Positions 9,170 through 18,207 are shown, counted from the first letter of the stretch. The stretch: DNA of 64,000 bases from Methylomonas sp. UP202 (GCF_029910655.1 NZ_CP123897.1:992001-1056000); one strand, 5' to 3'. Numbers and translations: made by a program. Notes: generated from the sequence alone by a model not told the origin.

Positions 9170-9625
9170 GTGTCGCTGTCGCGACGGGTTTTTTACATGT
9201 CGGTTCGCGGACCGACAACCGCGTTACTTTCGCTACGAAAATCGTCCCTGGTTTTCGCCCTTTGGCCAACCTGTCGGTTGTTCAAATTCATTCCAAACGA
9301 ATTTGTGCTTGGCCTCGGCAATTGCTCCATGCCTTGCTATACCTCCGGCATCCATGCAGTCGAAAAGAAAGAAACCAAAGAAATGGCCATCCCATGCCGC
9401 TTGAATCACTCGGTACATTCATATACCTTGCCCTTCGAGTGCTATCGCATGCAAATCGGCTATCCTGTCGATTTGCCCTGTGCTCCGAAGGGTTTGAGCG
9501 GGGGCTCGAATGGGCATTCAGCCCCTGCGAAAAACGCGATGTATCCTTGCATCGCCCCTGCGGACAAATCCGCCTCAACCCTCCGGTACTCGGCGCGGCG
9601 TCAGGGGAGAAAAAAACTCCCAACA
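9170..9625 (+). repeat. Dispersed structured repeat, copy A (expanded)
   Basis: This copy starts TGTCGCTGTCGCGACGG and ends in the shared CGGCGCGGCGTCAGGGGAG. It keeps the hairpins GTCGGTTCGCGGACCGAC and GCGATG..CATCGC but is the most diverged copy. It carries a 48-base insert at 9315-9362 that is also present in copy F, and an extra hairpin-forming block (GCAAATCG..CGATTTGC) near 9450-9475. Short reading frames here are shadows of the repeat. It is the left partner of a possible pair bracketing 9.6-14.3 kb. Confidence 0.8.
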
Positions 9626-9643
9626 TTAATGCTGTCTTGTTTC

Positions 9644-10252
9644 TTATCGTTCCGAAACTCCAGCGTCGGAACTACTCAAGACGTGGGTTAATTGCTTTGC
9701 AATATGGGTGTAAACCCTTTGGTTGCTAACCATAAGCTTATGTAACGGTGCATTGATTTTATGGTTGCTAGCCATCCGCCATTCGGAGCTTTTGGACGGC
9801 ACTATCATCGCATCTAGCGGCGTTCTATACGTATGTAAGGCAATATGCGCAAGCTTGTTTTCGGACTTGGCTAGTTCATTAAGTAACGGGCTATTCGGCC
9901 TTAAATCCTTTACGCCTTGGCCGGGGTACAAATACGCGGTTAGCGTTCCTTTGAGCGGACCGGATATCGCGAAAAAAGCTTTTGTCCGTCGATAGCCGTC
10001 TAATTGTTGCAAGTAATAACGGGATACTATTGTGCCCATACTAAAACCGACAACGGCAATCGGCTCATCGTTACTAACTTGTTCGTCAATATATTGCTTC
10101 AGTTTTTCAGATAGATCGGCAATTCCTAGTCGCGCATCTGCTGGTTTTAAGTCAGGTGCAAAGCATTGATGACCGTTTGCTTCCAATTTCGCGATTAAAC
10201 GGTGAAATATTCTTCCTGTATCAAATATGCCATGGACAAGTATTACTTTCAT
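9644..10252 (-). CDS. Alpha/beta hydrolase, lipase-like
   Basis: The Met at 10252 (MKVILVHGIFDTG) gives about 202 residues, and the open frame upstream is unconserved. The fold shows the HGxxD oxyanion region, the nucleophile elbow GFSMG, an Asp candidate in PLDAMIVPSKSS and a His candidate near HKLMV. This pattern fits small triacylglycerol lipase/EstA-type esterases. There is no signal peptide, so it is probably cytosolic. The substrate is unknown. It is cargo between ureE and ureC and is only moderately GC-rich. Confidence 0.8.
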   Translation of the reverse strand: MKVILVHGIFDTGRIFHRLIAKLEANGHQCFAPDLKPADARLGIADLSEKLKQYIDEQVSNDEPIAVVGFSMGTIVSRYYLQQLDGYRRTKAFFAISGPLKGTLTAYLYPGQGVKDLRPNSPLLNELAKSENKLAHIALHTYRTPLDAMIVPSKSSEWRMASNHKINAPLHKLMVSNQRVYTHIAKQLTHVLSSSDAGVSER

Positions 10253-10488
10253 AATCGGATATTTAGGATATTTGTTGTATTGTTGAGCCGATTTTGAAGT
10301 GCCCAGGTTGAGCACGATTTAGCCAGCGTAGTCCAATGGGATGGACTCCTCCCCCCTAGCGGCATCGAAGTGCCGGAGGGGTAAACTTAAGTGACCCAAC
10401 AAACGGATAACGACACCTAAAAACACAAAAACCATCAAGTAGGGTTTGCTTCGCCATATATGCCCATGGATAACGCTATAAACCAAAC

Positions 10489-10803
10489 TCAAGCCATTTT
10501 CCGATCAGAATCATCCGAAAGATGGACGTTAAATTTCAGTCCCAATGCATTTGTCACCTTCAAAATAGTGCCGAAACTTGGATTACCCTCGCCGGACAAC
10601 GCTTTATATAAACTTTCCCGCCCCATACCGGTATCCTTGGCCAACTGCGTCATGCTGCGGGCGCGGGCGACATTGCCCAAGGCTTTGGCGATAAAGGCGG
10701 CGTCGTCGCCGGCTTCTTCGAAACAAGCTTGCAAATACAATTCGATGTCTTCGTCGGTTTGTAAATGCTCGGCCGAATCCCAGCGTTTTAATTTGATTGT
10801 CAT
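10489..10803 (-). CDS. HigA-type antitoxin with XRE helix-turn-helix
   Basis: The 104-residue protein matches the addiction-module antidote type (TIGR02684). It has a short N-terminal arm (LKRWDSAEHLQTDEDIELYL) followed by a helix-turn-helix SMTQLAKDTGMGRESLYKALS and the ending GNPSFGTILKVTNALGLKF. Such proteins neutralise a RelE/HigB-like toxin and autorepress. It overlaps the upstream toxin gene by four bases, toxin first, which is the HigBA order. Confidence 0.88.
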   Translation of the reverse strand: MTIKLKRWDSAEHLQTDEDIELYLQACFEEAGDDAAFIAKALGNVARARSMTQLAKDTGMGRESLYKALSGEGNPSFGTILKVTNALGLKFNVHLSDDSDRKMA

Positions 10804-11108
10804 GATTGCTCCTTAATTTGTCTGGCCAACTGAATAGCGGTCTTGATGTCTTGAGCCTGCGAGGACTTATCGCCGCCAGCCAGTAGTACAACGATTTCGT
10901 AGCCGTCTCCACGTTGCGTGTAATAAATCCGATAACCCGGACCGGTGTTGACGCGCATTTCGGATACGCCTTCGCCAACCGGTTTGCAATCGCCGAAATG
11001 ACCATCCTCGGCACGGTCGATACGCATTTGGATACGACGTTTGGCCTGAATGTCTTTCAAGCCGGTAAACCAGTGGTCGAAAAGCTCGGTCGTTAAAACG
11101 GTTTTCAC
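10800..11108 (-). CDS. HigB/RelE-family toxin
   Basis: The 102-residue basic protein fits the addiction-module killer type TIGR02683. Conserved segments are LKDIQAKRRIQMRIDRAEDGHFGDCKPVGEGVSEMR (split over residues 17-52), GPGYRIYY and LLAGGDKSSQAQDIKTA. RelE-fold toxins of this type cleave mRNA, often on the ribosome. It precedes and overlaps its antitoxin (ATGA). The pair is accessory DNA in the ureE-ureC gap. Confidence 0.88.
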   Translation of the reverse strand: MKTVLTTELFDHWFTGLKDIQAKRRIQMRIDRAEDGHFGDCKPVGEGVSEMRVNTGPGYRIYYTQRGDGYEIVVLLAGGDKSSQAQDIKTAIQLARQIKEQS

Positions 11109-11179
11109 GTTCCGATTGTATCCTAATTTATACAGATATAAAGCGATTGATCGGACTTAAACATTCCAGCCTTTCAACA

Positions 11180-11488
11180 TCAAAACAAAAAATCCAACGC
11201 CGCCCTAATCTCAAACCGCAAAGCCTCCAGCGATGTTACCGGCTCCGTCAATATTCTTACCGGAACCGCAGCCAATTCCGGCATTTCCAAAACGTATTCG
11301 ACGCCGTCGATGTCCAAGACCGGCATTAAATTAGCCGGTAACGAAATCGCCCGGAAGCGGTCGCGCCGCCGTAACGGGACCACAATCCGGCTATCCAAGC
11401 CATTCAAAACATCGCTTTGCACATCCAAGAAAAAGGGTGCATCGGCGGATTTGTCGCTGTTATTGCCGTAGACCTCGAAACGCGCCAT
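11180..11488 (-). CDS. ccdB: CcdB-family toxin
   Basis: CcdB poisons DNA gyrase through GyrA. The 102-residue protein has the family start MARFEVYGN, the SDVLNGLDSRIVVPL segment and the C-terminal LRFEIRAALDFLF. In CcdB the last residues contact GyrA, and the usual C-terminal aromatic end is present in altered form (DFLF). It follows ccdA with a 1-bp gap, antitoxin first. Confidence 0.88.
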   Translation of the reverse strand: MARFEVYGNNSDKSADAPFFLDVQSDVLNGLDSRIVVPLRRRDRFRAISLPANLMPVLDIDGVEYVLEMPELAAVPVRILTEPVTSLEALRFEIRAALDFLF

Positions 11489-11489
11489 G

Positions 11490-11768
11490 TCAGAAGATCC
11501 GGAATTTGTCTAGCGGTAAACCATCTTGTTCCAAGATTTGGTTATAGGCCGAAATAAATTCGGCATGTTCCTGCCGCCAACGGCTTTCGCGCTCGCTACG
11601 CACCAGTTCGCGCAAGTAGCGGTCGCAGGCTTGCGAAATATTCATGTTCAACGTCTTGGCTTCGGCCAGCACGTCGGCGGACAAGGTGAGATTGGTGGCT
11701 TTTTGACTGTGCTGTTGGGTGTCATGATTACGCCTTAATGCGTCTAATGTATGCGCAACATAATGCAC
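11490..11768 (-). CDS. ccdA: CcdA-family antitoxin
   Basis: CcdA has an N-terminal ribbon-helix-helix DNA-binding domain (KATNLTLSADVLAEAKTLNMNISQACDRYL) and a C-terminal CcdB-binding tail (RWRQEHAEFISAYNQILEQDG). The 92-residue frame is slightly long for the family. The first 15 or so residues are unconserved, so initiation may be internal, but no better ATG in frame is visible. It directly precedes ccdB. Confidence 0.85.
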   Translation of the reverse strand: MHYVAHTLDALRRNHDTQQHSQKATNLTLSADVLAEAKTLNMNISQACDRYLRELVRSERESRWRQEHAEFISAYNQILEQDGLPLDKFRIF

Positions 11769-11867
11769 ATGACAGCTAATGCTTGTACATCGGGTGAATT
11801 CCCCATGCCGAGCCGAGCACCGTAAGCGCTCAGCCGTTCCACATCGCCAGACGTTGCAGGTTATGAT

Positions 11868-13481
11868 TTAATCCAGATCACCGAACGGCAGCAGTTCGTC
11901 GATGCGGCTGTTGGGCCAGATGGGGAGTTTTTCCAGGGTGTCTTTTAGCCAGGCGGCCGGCTCGAGGCCATTGAGTTTGGCGGTGCCTAGCAGGGTTTGA
12001 ATAACGGCGGCTCGTTGACCGGCGCGTTCCGATCCGGCAAACAACCAGTTCTTCTTGCCCAAGGCAATGGGGCGAATGCTGTTTTCGACCGGATTATTGT
12101 CGATAGGCAGATCGCCGGTTTCGGCGTAACGGCTTAAGGCAACCCAGCGTTTCAGGCTGTAGTCGATGGCTTTGGCCGTGGCGGTATTGGGCGCGGTGCG
12201 CAAACGGGTTTGCTGTAACCAAGCCTGCAAGTCTGTCAGTAGCGGCAGGCTTTTTTCGGCGCGTAGCTGTTTGCGCTGGTCAGCTGTCATCTCGCGGCCC
12301 TCGGTTTCAATGGCGTACAGTTTGGCGATGCGATTCAGTGCTGCTTGTGCGATAGGGCTCTGACTGGTTTGCAACAGGTCGAAGAATTTGCGCCGCGCAT
12401 GCGCCAGGCAGGCCAGTTCGATACACGGCTCTAGCGGGTGTTGCGATGCGGGATGGGCACGGGTCGTAGCAAACAGGGCTTTATAGCCCGCATAGTCATC
12501 CACCAGTAAATGGCCGCGCCAATCGCCCAGGAACTGCTGCACATGCCGGCCGCCACGACCGGCTTGATAATCGAAGACGATAAGCTTCGGTCCCGGTTGC
12601 AGATCATTGCTGCGATAGGCCCACAGATAGGCTTTCTTGGTTTTACCACTGCCGGGATCCAGTTGCGGCACCGGCGTCTCGTCGGCATGTAAGCTATCCC
12701 TTTGCAACAAATGCCAAGCCAAGCGGTCGGCTAAGGGCGCTAAAGCGACACCGAGTCGTCCGACCCAGTCGGCGAGTGTGGAGCGGGACAGGATCACCCC
12801 GTCACGGGCGGCGATTTGTTCCAACCGGTACAGCGGCAAATGATCGAGGTATTTACCGATCAGCACCCAGGTGAGCAAACCGACGGCAGCCATACCGCCA
12901 TCGATCACCGCCGGTGGAATCGGTGCTGCGGTGATGGTTTCGCAGGCCCGACAGGCGTATTGCGGACGAATGTGTCGATGCACAAAGAACTTGGCCGGTT
13001 CGACGTCCAGTTGCTCGCTGATGTCTTCGCCGACTTTGACCAGGTCTTTACCGCAGTGGCCACAGGAGCAGGACTCAGGCTCATGGCGATGCTCAATGCG
13101 CGGCAGATGCTCAGGCAACGGTTGGCGACCAGCGCGTGGGCGTTTGGGACGGGCCACGGTATCGCAGGGCTGATCATCCCGGAGTTGTTCGACTTCCTCA
13201 TCAATCGCTGAGATATCGGAATTCCAGGTTTCCTCGAACACATCCCGCTGCAACGGGGCCAGACTTTCGTTCTTGCGACTGAAGCGGATGCGTTTGTAAT
13301 ACGCCAGCTCATGGGTCAGCGCGCCGATTTTGAGGTCTTTGGCGTGAATCGTGGCGTCTTTGGCTTGGATGACTTGGGCATCCTGGGCTGCCTGATCCAT
13401 CAGCGCCTGAAGCAGGGCCGCCACCTCGGTTTTGGCAGTCGGCTCCAGGTTCAATTGGTCGAGTTTGGCCAGCGGATTCAT
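11868..13481 (-). CDS. tnpC: IS66 transposase TnpC
   Basis: TnpC is the DDE transposase of IS66. The start MNPLAKLDQLNLEP at 13481 gives 537 residues; 48 extra upstream codons are unconserved. Visible features are an N-terminal coiled coil (ALLQALMDQAAQDAQVIQAKD), a zinc-ribbon-like region (CSCGHCGKDLV, then CRACE), the catalytic core with DSLHADETPV and VDDYAGYKAL, and the C-terminal DNNPVENSIRPIALGKKNWLFAGS, which holds the catalytic Glu. Confidence 0.95.
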   Translation of the reverse strand: MNPLAKLDQLNLEPTAKTEVAALLQALMDQAAQDAQVIQAKDATIHAKDLKIGALTHELAYYKRIRFSRKNESLAPLQRDVFEETWNSDISAIDEEVEQLRDDQPCDTVARPKRPRAGRQPLPEHLPRIEHRHEPESCSCGHCGKDLVKVGEDISEQLDVEPAKFFVHRHIRPQYACRACETITAAPIPPAVIDGGMAAVGLLTWVLIGKYLDHLPLYRLEQIAARDGVILSRSTLADWVGRLGVALAPLADRLAWHLLQRDSLHADETPVPQLDPGSGKTKKAYLWAYRSNDLQPGPKLIVFDYQAGRGGRHVQQFLGDWRGHLLVDDYAGYKALFATTRAHPASQHPLEPCIELACLAHARRKFFDLLQTSQSPIAQAALNRIAKLYAIETEGREMTADQRKQLRAEKSLPLLTDLQAWLQQTRLRTAPNTATAKAIDYSLKRWVALSRYAETGDLPIDNNPVENSIRPIALGKKNWLFAGSERAGQRAAVIQTLLGTAKLNGLEPAAWLKDTLEKLPIWPNSRIDELLPFGDLD

Positions 13482-13566
13482 GGGTGAATTATACCGCAAT
13501 GCCCCATCCAATGCCTTGATATTAGGACATTTTAGGACTTTTTTACCGCCGCGTTTTACCTCTGAT

Positions 13567-13917
13567 TCACACCTGCCAGTCTGCTTGGGGCTGGGCGGAT
13601 AAGCGTTGCCAATCGACTCCAGCAATTAACCAGTGCCATTGCGCCTGCGTCAGCGCAAACACCGCATCGCCCACCTTGGGCCAGACAAAACTGCCCTGAT
13701 GCAAACGGCGCTGGCACAGCCAAACCCCATTGCCATCCCACACCAACAGCCGTAGCCGGTTGCCCGCACGATTACGAAAGATAAACGCCGATCCGGCACA
13801 CGGGGCATGCCCCAGACTCTGTTGAACAATGGCCGACAAGCCATCCAAACCACGCCGCATGTCCACCGGCGCCACCGCCAACCAAATCTGCGCGGGATAA
13901 TCGATCAAGCCAGACAT
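13567..13917 (-). CDS. tnpB: IS66 accessory protein TnpB
   Basis: This 116-residue IS66 Orf2-type protein (PF05717) has the diagnostic VAPVDMRRGLDGLSAIV, FIFRNRAGNRLRLLVWDGNGVWLCQRRL and a C-terminal LSAQPQADW-like stretch. TnpB is required for IS66 transposition, but its biochemical role is unclear. Its start overlaps the tnpA end by 13 bp. Confidence 0.94.
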   Translation of the reverse strand: MSGLIDYPAQIWLAVAPVDMRRGLDGLSAIVQQSLGHAPCAGSAFIFRNRAGNRLRLLVWDGNGVWLCQRRLHQGSFVWPKVGDAVFALTQAQWHWLIAGVDWQRLSAQPQADWQV

Positions 13918-14216
13918 CGTAACAACTCGGCTACCCAGCCCGCCGATACTGAAGACGAAATCTCCAGCCTATAACCGTCGACATCGGTCAAGACCATAGC
14001 CGCAGCTGCGGGTGTCGCCACAGAAGCAGGCTCAGGCTGTTCAATCTGCACCGGCACCAAAGCGACCGGCTCTACCGCAGGCCGTTTGCGATAGTCGCAC
14101 AGTCTGGCAGTAAATGTCCGTACATTGATGCCTTCCTGCACGCAATACTCAACCTGCGACAAACCACTGCCTTGCCATTCTTCAATATGCTGACGCCATT
14201 TCGATGTAACGGCCAT
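13905..14216 (-). CDS. tnpA: IS66 accessory protein TnpA
   Basis: The 103-residue first gene of IS66 has a helix-turn-helix-like N-terminus (SKWRQHIEEWQGSGLSQVEYC and VRTFTARLCDYRK), typical of IS66 Orf1 proteins. It probably helps bind the element ends. It starts 75 bp inside the right end of the IS. Confidence 0.9.
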   Translation of the reverse strand: MAVTSKWRQHIEEWQGSGLSQVEYCVQEGINVRTFTARLCDYRKRPAVEPVALVPVQIEQPEPASVATPAAAAMVLTDVDGYRLEISSSVSAGWVAELLRCLA

Positions 14217-14291
14217 CGCTACTCCTGATCAAAAAATCACAGGATGCCTCAGGCTGAATGATCTCAACAGGTGGGCGGGATAGAGCCTTAC

Positions 14292-14985
14292 CGAGCACCG
14301 GAGGGTTCGACTGGTAACCAAGCTCCAGCTTGGTTACCTGATCTTGGAAACTCCCGTTTCCCGGTCAAATCAATCAAAGCTGGCGTTTTCAAGGCGCGGT
14401 TCCCAAACTGGAGTTTGGGGAACCGCCGCAAGTCTTTTTGCTTTTCGTTTAATGCTCTGAGCTTCACGCGCAAGGCTTTTTGCCTTTCGTTTATTGCTCA
14501 GAGCCTTGCGCTTGCTGCCGGCGACAGCATCGACAAGACGGCTGGCGTTGTTGGCCCGGTTTCGAATCGAACAGCACTGGTTAAACGCTTTGAGTAGCGC
14601 AAGCCGCGCCTTGGATTTACCACCGCAAACTAGGCATGTCCGGCTGGGCGCCGCAGTGCCGATGCTGTCTCAAACCCCGGATGCCGCGCCGCGTATCGGG
14701 ATATACCGAGTAAGTCATCCGCGTTTGCGCCAATGGCCGCCCGAAATAAAGCGTGGAAACCGTCACACTTTTCCAGTCTAAAACTTAACAGAGCGCCAAG
14801 GATAGTTTCCCTAAATTAACACCGTCCCAAACAGTTTCGCGGAGATTAAAAAAATGATCGCGAAGACCTACGGACACACTGCCCTTGCATTTGGATATTA
14901 CCCATTTCCGAGTAAGTGATATTCCAGATTCAAACGCAGTGTTGGTTAATTAGTCCTTGTGTTTACTATCTTTAAGGTGAGTCTC
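14292..14985. other. Gene-poor interval with palindromes and a tandem duplication
   Basis: About 690 bp with no convincing gene. It holds a palindrome GGTAACCAAGCT/AGCTTGGTTACC at 14312-14337, a second GGTTCCCAAACT/AGTTTGGGGAACC at 14398-14423, and an imperfect tandem repeat of about 42 bp (14435-14515) with the shared text CTTTTTGC.TTTCGTTTA.TGCTC. Open frames across it are probably not coding. The last 150 bp should contain the promoter of the secreted-protein gene at 14986. Confidence 0.55.
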
Positions 14986-15342
14986 ATGAAAACTATCAAA
15001 AATCTGTTGTTAATGCTGTCTGTAATTGCTGCTTCCATGTTTGGCGCTAGTGCCGCCAATGCCGCGAGTTGTGGCGGAGGTTGGACCACTGTCACCGGCG
15101 TCTACGAATATAATGTAAACGGTACGACCTACGGTTATATTTACACGGTGCCCGAGCACAGCGTATTGCCGGGCTATACCAACTATTTCTTGACTTATAA
15201 TCAAACCGCCTTGATCCAGGCAAAAATGGCGCTGCAAAACCATCAAAGCTTGTATTTGTACGGTGATACCGGCACTGCAGCCTGCCCAACTTCCGGATCT
15301 TTCCGCTACCTGGGTACTTTAACCTATCTGTACGAGTATTAA
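14986..15342 (+). CDS. Small secreted protein, unknown
   Basis: From ATG 14986, preceded by AAGGTGAG, the product is 118 residues. It has a clear Sec signal peptide (KTIKNLLLMLSVIAASMFGASAAN, cleavage likely after ANA). The mature part of about 93 residues is rich in Tyr, Thr and Gly and has one Cys near each end, which could form a disulphide. No family is recognised. It may form a unit with the next gene, 85 bp downstream. Confidence 0.7.
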   Translation: MKTIKNLLLMLSVIAASMFGASAANAASCGGGWTTVTGVYEYNVNGTTYGYIYTVPEHSVLPGYTNYFLTYNQTALIQAKMALQNHQSLYLYGDTGTAACPTSGSFRYLGTLTYLYEY

Positions 15343-15427
15343 TCGCTAAACCGGATCATGCGGAATCTTTGGCCTGATTCGTCCGACCGAGATTCCGCTC
15401 CGAGCAAACTCAAACTAGGTCAAGATC

Positions 15428-15994
15428 ATGAACAAATTTGTCTCAATACTAGGTGTGGCTAGCATTTTTGCGAGCGGATATTTTGCCGGTCAGCAATTTC
15501 CGGATCGCGGCGAGAGCCATCCGGCGGCACCGGAACATGCCGCTTCAGCTTCCGCGCCGGTTATCGCGGTCGGCGCGAACAGAAGGCTGGATATTCCGCC
15601 GGCAAATACCGCAATGTCTCAGGACACTCAATTACCCCCGCACGAGCGCCAACGGCTGGCGCCAGCCAATAGCTTGACGCCCGAGGATGAGGCTGCGCGT
15701 AACGAAGCCAATGCCGAGATGATTGCGTCGATGCGAGCTAACCATTTACCGGATGAGCATATTGCTCAAATGGAACAGACTTTGAAAGAACAGGAATCTG
15801 CTGGTCCCGTTCAGCCCGAAGAACCGGTCGCGGAACGAACCGGCGCGGAATTGAGCGCAGAGTTACGGGCAAGCCTCAAGCAATCCGGTGTTCCGCCGGA
15901 AATCATCGAAGCGATGGCTCAGCAAGTGGAAGCCGACACCGTCAGCATCGACGAACCGGTTCCGCCCCATAAAGCCCCCAGACCGGGTTCCTGA
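15428..15994 (+). CDS. Periplasmic or anchored hypothetical protein
   Basis: The 188-residue protein starts with a signal peptide or anchor (KFVSILGVASIFASGYFAGQQF). A Pro/Ala-rich acidic region follows, with helical segments such as NEANAEMIASMRANHLPDEHI and a related later one, ELRASLKQSGVPPEIIEAMAQQ. The two similar helical units suggest an internal duplication. GATC before the ATG gives only a weak ribosome site (AAGATC). Function is unknown. Confidence 0.6.
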   Translation: MNKFVSILGVASIFASGYFAGQQFPDRGESHPAAPEHAASASAPVIAVGANRRLDIPPANTAMSQDTQLPPHERQRLAPANSLTPEDEAARNEANAEMIASMRANHLPDEHIAQMEQTLKEQESAGPVQPEEPVAERTGAELSAELRASLKQSGVPPEIIEAMAQQVEADTVSIDEPVPPHKAPRPGS

Positions 15995-16087
15995 GCCAAC
16001 GGCTGGCGAGTTTTCTTCCGCCATCCCTTTCTTGTTGTGGCTGGCCGATACCGGGCCGGACACGGGATAGGGATGGCTAAATCGTCC

Positions 16088-17869
16088 TCAAAACAAAAAA
16101 TACCGCTGCGCCATCGGCAACACCACCGCCGGTTCGCAAATCAACAACTCTCCATCCGCCCGTACCTGATAAGTCTGCGGACAAACTTCCATCACCGGCT
16201 GGTAGTTGTTCAATTTCAAATCCGCCTTGCCAATGGTTCGGGTATTTTTCACTGCACCCACCCGTTTTTGCAGCCCCAATTGCTCCGCCAAACCCGATGC
16301 CACCGCCACCTGCGGCAAAAAGATCATCGAGTTGTTGGCGGCGGTGCGGCCGAAGCTGCCGAACATGGGCCGGTAATGCACCGGTTGCGGGGTGGGTATC
16401 GAGGCGTTGGCGTCGCCCATCGGCGCGGCGGCTATCAGGCCGCCTTTGATCACCAAGCTGGGTTTGACGCCGAAGAAGGCCGGCTGCCAGAGCACTAGAT
16501 CTGCCAGTTTGCCGGCTTCGATGGAGCCCACTTCGTGGCTGATTCCGTGGCTGATGGCTGGGTTAATGGTGTATTTGGCGATGTAGCGCTTGATACGAAA
16601 GTTGTCGTTTTGCGCCCCCTCACCCCCAGCCCCTCTCCCGGTGGGAGAGGGGAGAGGTTTGTCTTTGTCCCCCTCGCCCTTAGGGAGAGGGGTTAGGGGT
16701 GAGGGTAAATGCCCACGTTGCGCTTTCATCTTGTGCGCAGTCTGCCAGGTACGGATCACTACTTCGCCGACCCGGCCCATGGCTTGCGAATCCGAGGAAA
16801 TCATCGAAAACGCACCCAGGTCGTGCAGGATGTCTTCGGCGGCGATAGTTTCGCGGCGGATGCGTGATTCGGCAAAAGCCACGTCTTCCGGGATGCTCGG
16901 ATCAAGATGATGGCAGACCATCAGCATGTCCAGATGCTCATCGACGGTGTTGACCGTGTAGGGCCGGGTCGGGTTAGTCGACGACGGCAGCACATTGTTC
17001 AAGCCGCAGGCTTTGATGATGTCCGGCGCATGGCCGCCACCGGCGCCTTCGGTGTGGTAGGTATGTATCGTGCGGCCCTTGAAGGCGGCGAAAGTATCTT
17101 CGACAAACCCGGATTCGTTCAAGGTATCGGTGTGAATTGCCACCTGCACGTCGTAATCGTCGGCCACGCCTAGGCAGCAGTCTATCGCCGCCGGGGTGGT
17201 GCCCCAATCTTCATGCAGTTTCAGGCCCATCGCTCCGGCTTTGATTTGTTCCTCCAATGCACCGGGCAGGCTGGCGTTGCCCTTGCCCAGCAAACCAAAG
17301 TTCATCGGCAAACCGTCCAGCGCGGTCAGCATTTGTTGCAGATGCCAAGGCCCCGGCGTACAAGTGGTGGCATTGGTGCCGGTGGCCGGACCGGTGCCGC
17401 CGCCTATCATCGTCGTCACGCCGGAGCACAGTGCTTCGTCGATCTGCTGCGGACAAATGAAATGGATGTGGGCGTCAATGCCGCCGGCGGTCAGAATCTG
17501 GCCTTCGCCGGCGATGACTTCGGTGCTGGGGCCGACAATGATGTCCACGCCGGGTTGAATGTCGGGATTGCCGGCTTTGCCGATTTTAAAAATCCGCCCC
17601 TGCTTGATGCCGACATCGGCTTTGACGATGCCCCAGTAATCGATGATCAGCGCGTTGGTAATCACCAAATCCACGGCCTGGTCGTTACCGAGCTGGCTTT
17701 GGCCCATGCCGTCGCGGATCACCTTACCGCCGCCGAATTTCACCTCGTCGCCGTAGACGGTGTAATCGGCTTCCACTTCCAGAATCAAATCGGTGTCGGC
17801 CAGCCGCAAGCGGTCGCCGGTGGTGGGGCCGAACATGTCGGCATAAGCCGCTCTCGAAATCTTGCTCAT
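16088..17869 (-). CDS. ureC: Urease alpha (catalytic) subunit UreC
   Basis: UreC hydrolyses urea to ammonia and carbamate at a di-nickel site. Visible motifs are the metal-binding [23 protein letters not shown] with the carbamylated Lys, [29 protein letters not shown], the flap [26 protein letters not shown] and SSDSQAMGR. The protein has 593 residues against about 567 in typical UreC. The extra 26 or so lie between KAQRG and NDNFRIKRY, where a palindromic repeat has entered in frame (see separate entry). The start overlaps ureB by four bases. All catalytic residues appear intact. Confidence 0.97.
   Translation of the reverse strand: MSKISRAAYADMFGPTTGDRLRLADTDLILEVEADYTVYGDEVKFGGGKVIRDGMGQSQLGNDQAVDLVITNALIIDYWGIVKADVGIKQGRIFKIGKAGNPDIQPGVDIIVGPSTEVIAGEGQILTAGGIDAHIHFICPQQIDEALCSGVTTMIGGGTGPATGTNATTCTPGPWHLQQMLTALDGLPMNFGLLGKGNASLPGALEEQIKAGAMGLKLHEDWGTTPAAIDCCLGVADDYDVQVAIHTDTLNESGFVEDTFAAFKGRTIHTYHTEGAGGGHAPDIIKACGLNNVLPSSTNPTRPYTVNTVDEHLDMLMVCHHLDPSIPEDVAFAESRIRRETIAAEDILHDLGAFSMISSDSQAMGRVGEVVIRTWQTAHKMKAQRGHLPSPLTPLPKGEGDKDKPLPSPTGRGAGGEGAQNDNFRIKRYIAKYTINPAISHGISHEVGSIEAGKLADLVLWQPAFFGVKPSLVIKGGLIAAAPMGDANASIPTPQPVHYRPMFGSFGRTAANNSMIFLPQVAVASGLAEQLGLQKRVGAVKNTRTIGKADLKLNNYQPVMEVCPQTYQVRADGELLICEPAVVLPMAQRYFLF
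16615..16705. repeat. Palindromic repeat inserted in frame in ureC
   Basis: CCCCTCTCCC..GGGAGAGGGG (about 16629-16652) and CCCTCGCCCTTAGGGAGAGGGG (16671-16692), flanked by CCCTCACCC and GGGTGAGGG, form a nested hairpin. Translated on the minus strand it yields [13 protein letters not shown] and [13 protein letters not shown], the characteristic reading of a palindrome found in many bacterial genomes. It fills the loop before NDNFRIKRY of UreC and keeps the frame. Confidence 0.88.
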
Positions 17870-18183
17870 GCGGTTTTCTCCAATGCGCCCATCACCTCAC
17901 CTCTAAAACCATAGACTTTGCGTTCGCCAGCAAAAGCCACCAATTGCACCTCGCGCTGCTGGCCCGGCTCGAAACGTACGGCGGTGCCTGCCGGAATATC
18001 CAACCTAAAACCCAAAGCCACGCTACGGTCGAAATGCAGAGCCGGGTTGGTTTCGTAAAAATGATAGTGCGATCCAACTTGTATTGGCCGGTCGCCGCTG
18101 TTAGCAACCAGGACCTTGACCGTGGCGCGGCCGGCGTTGAGTTCGATGTCGCCGTCGGCGGGGAAGATTTCTCCAGGGATCAT
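17866..18183 (-). CDS. ureB: Urease beta subunit UreB
   Basis: UreB is the small structural beta subunit of the urease trimer unit. The 105-residue protein has the family features [40 protein letters not shown] and [19 protein letters not shown]. It overlaps ureC by ATGA. A 127-bp gap with a REPIN-like pair of palindromes separates it from ureA, where a few bases are usual. Confidence 0.97.
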   Translation of the reverse strand: MIPGEIFPADGDIELNAGRATVKVLVANSGDRPIQVGSHYHFYETNPALHFDRSVALGFRLDIPAGTAVRFEPGQQREVQLVAFAGERKVYGFRGEVMGALEKTA

Positions 18184-18207
18184 ATTGGGCTCCTTTTAAT
18201 CGTTTTT

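Larger units (their letters stand above)
11822..14291 (-). mobile_element. Complete IS66-family insertion sequence
   Basis: The element carries tnpA, tnpB and tnpC in the usual order. Its ends begin GTAAG on each strand (GTAAGCGCTCAG at 11822 and GTAAGGCTCTAT read inward from 14291), as typical for IS66. An 8-bp direct repeat, CGAGCACC, occurs at 11814-11821 and 14292-14299, the expected target duplication. Length is 2470 bp with intact genes, so it is probably recent. The target CCGAGCACC|GGAGGGTT resembles part of the dispersed structured repeat, suggesting insertion into a remnant of it. Confidence 0.93.

Noticed and set aside
8655..9269. UreE start at 9269 giving a 204-residue protein
   Set aside because: The first 61 codons are read from the dispersed repeat and a REP palindrome. 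Similarity to UreE begins at the Met at 9086.
14271..14781. Two overlapping frames of 95-108 residues after IS66
   Set aside because: They run through palindromes and the tandem duplication, lack ribosome sites and show biased composition typical of repeat DNA.
16590..16720. Possible CRISPR or frameshift in the middle of ureC
   Set aside because: The sequence is a palindrome, not regularly spaced direct repeats, and the frame stays open on both sides with all UreC motifs kept.
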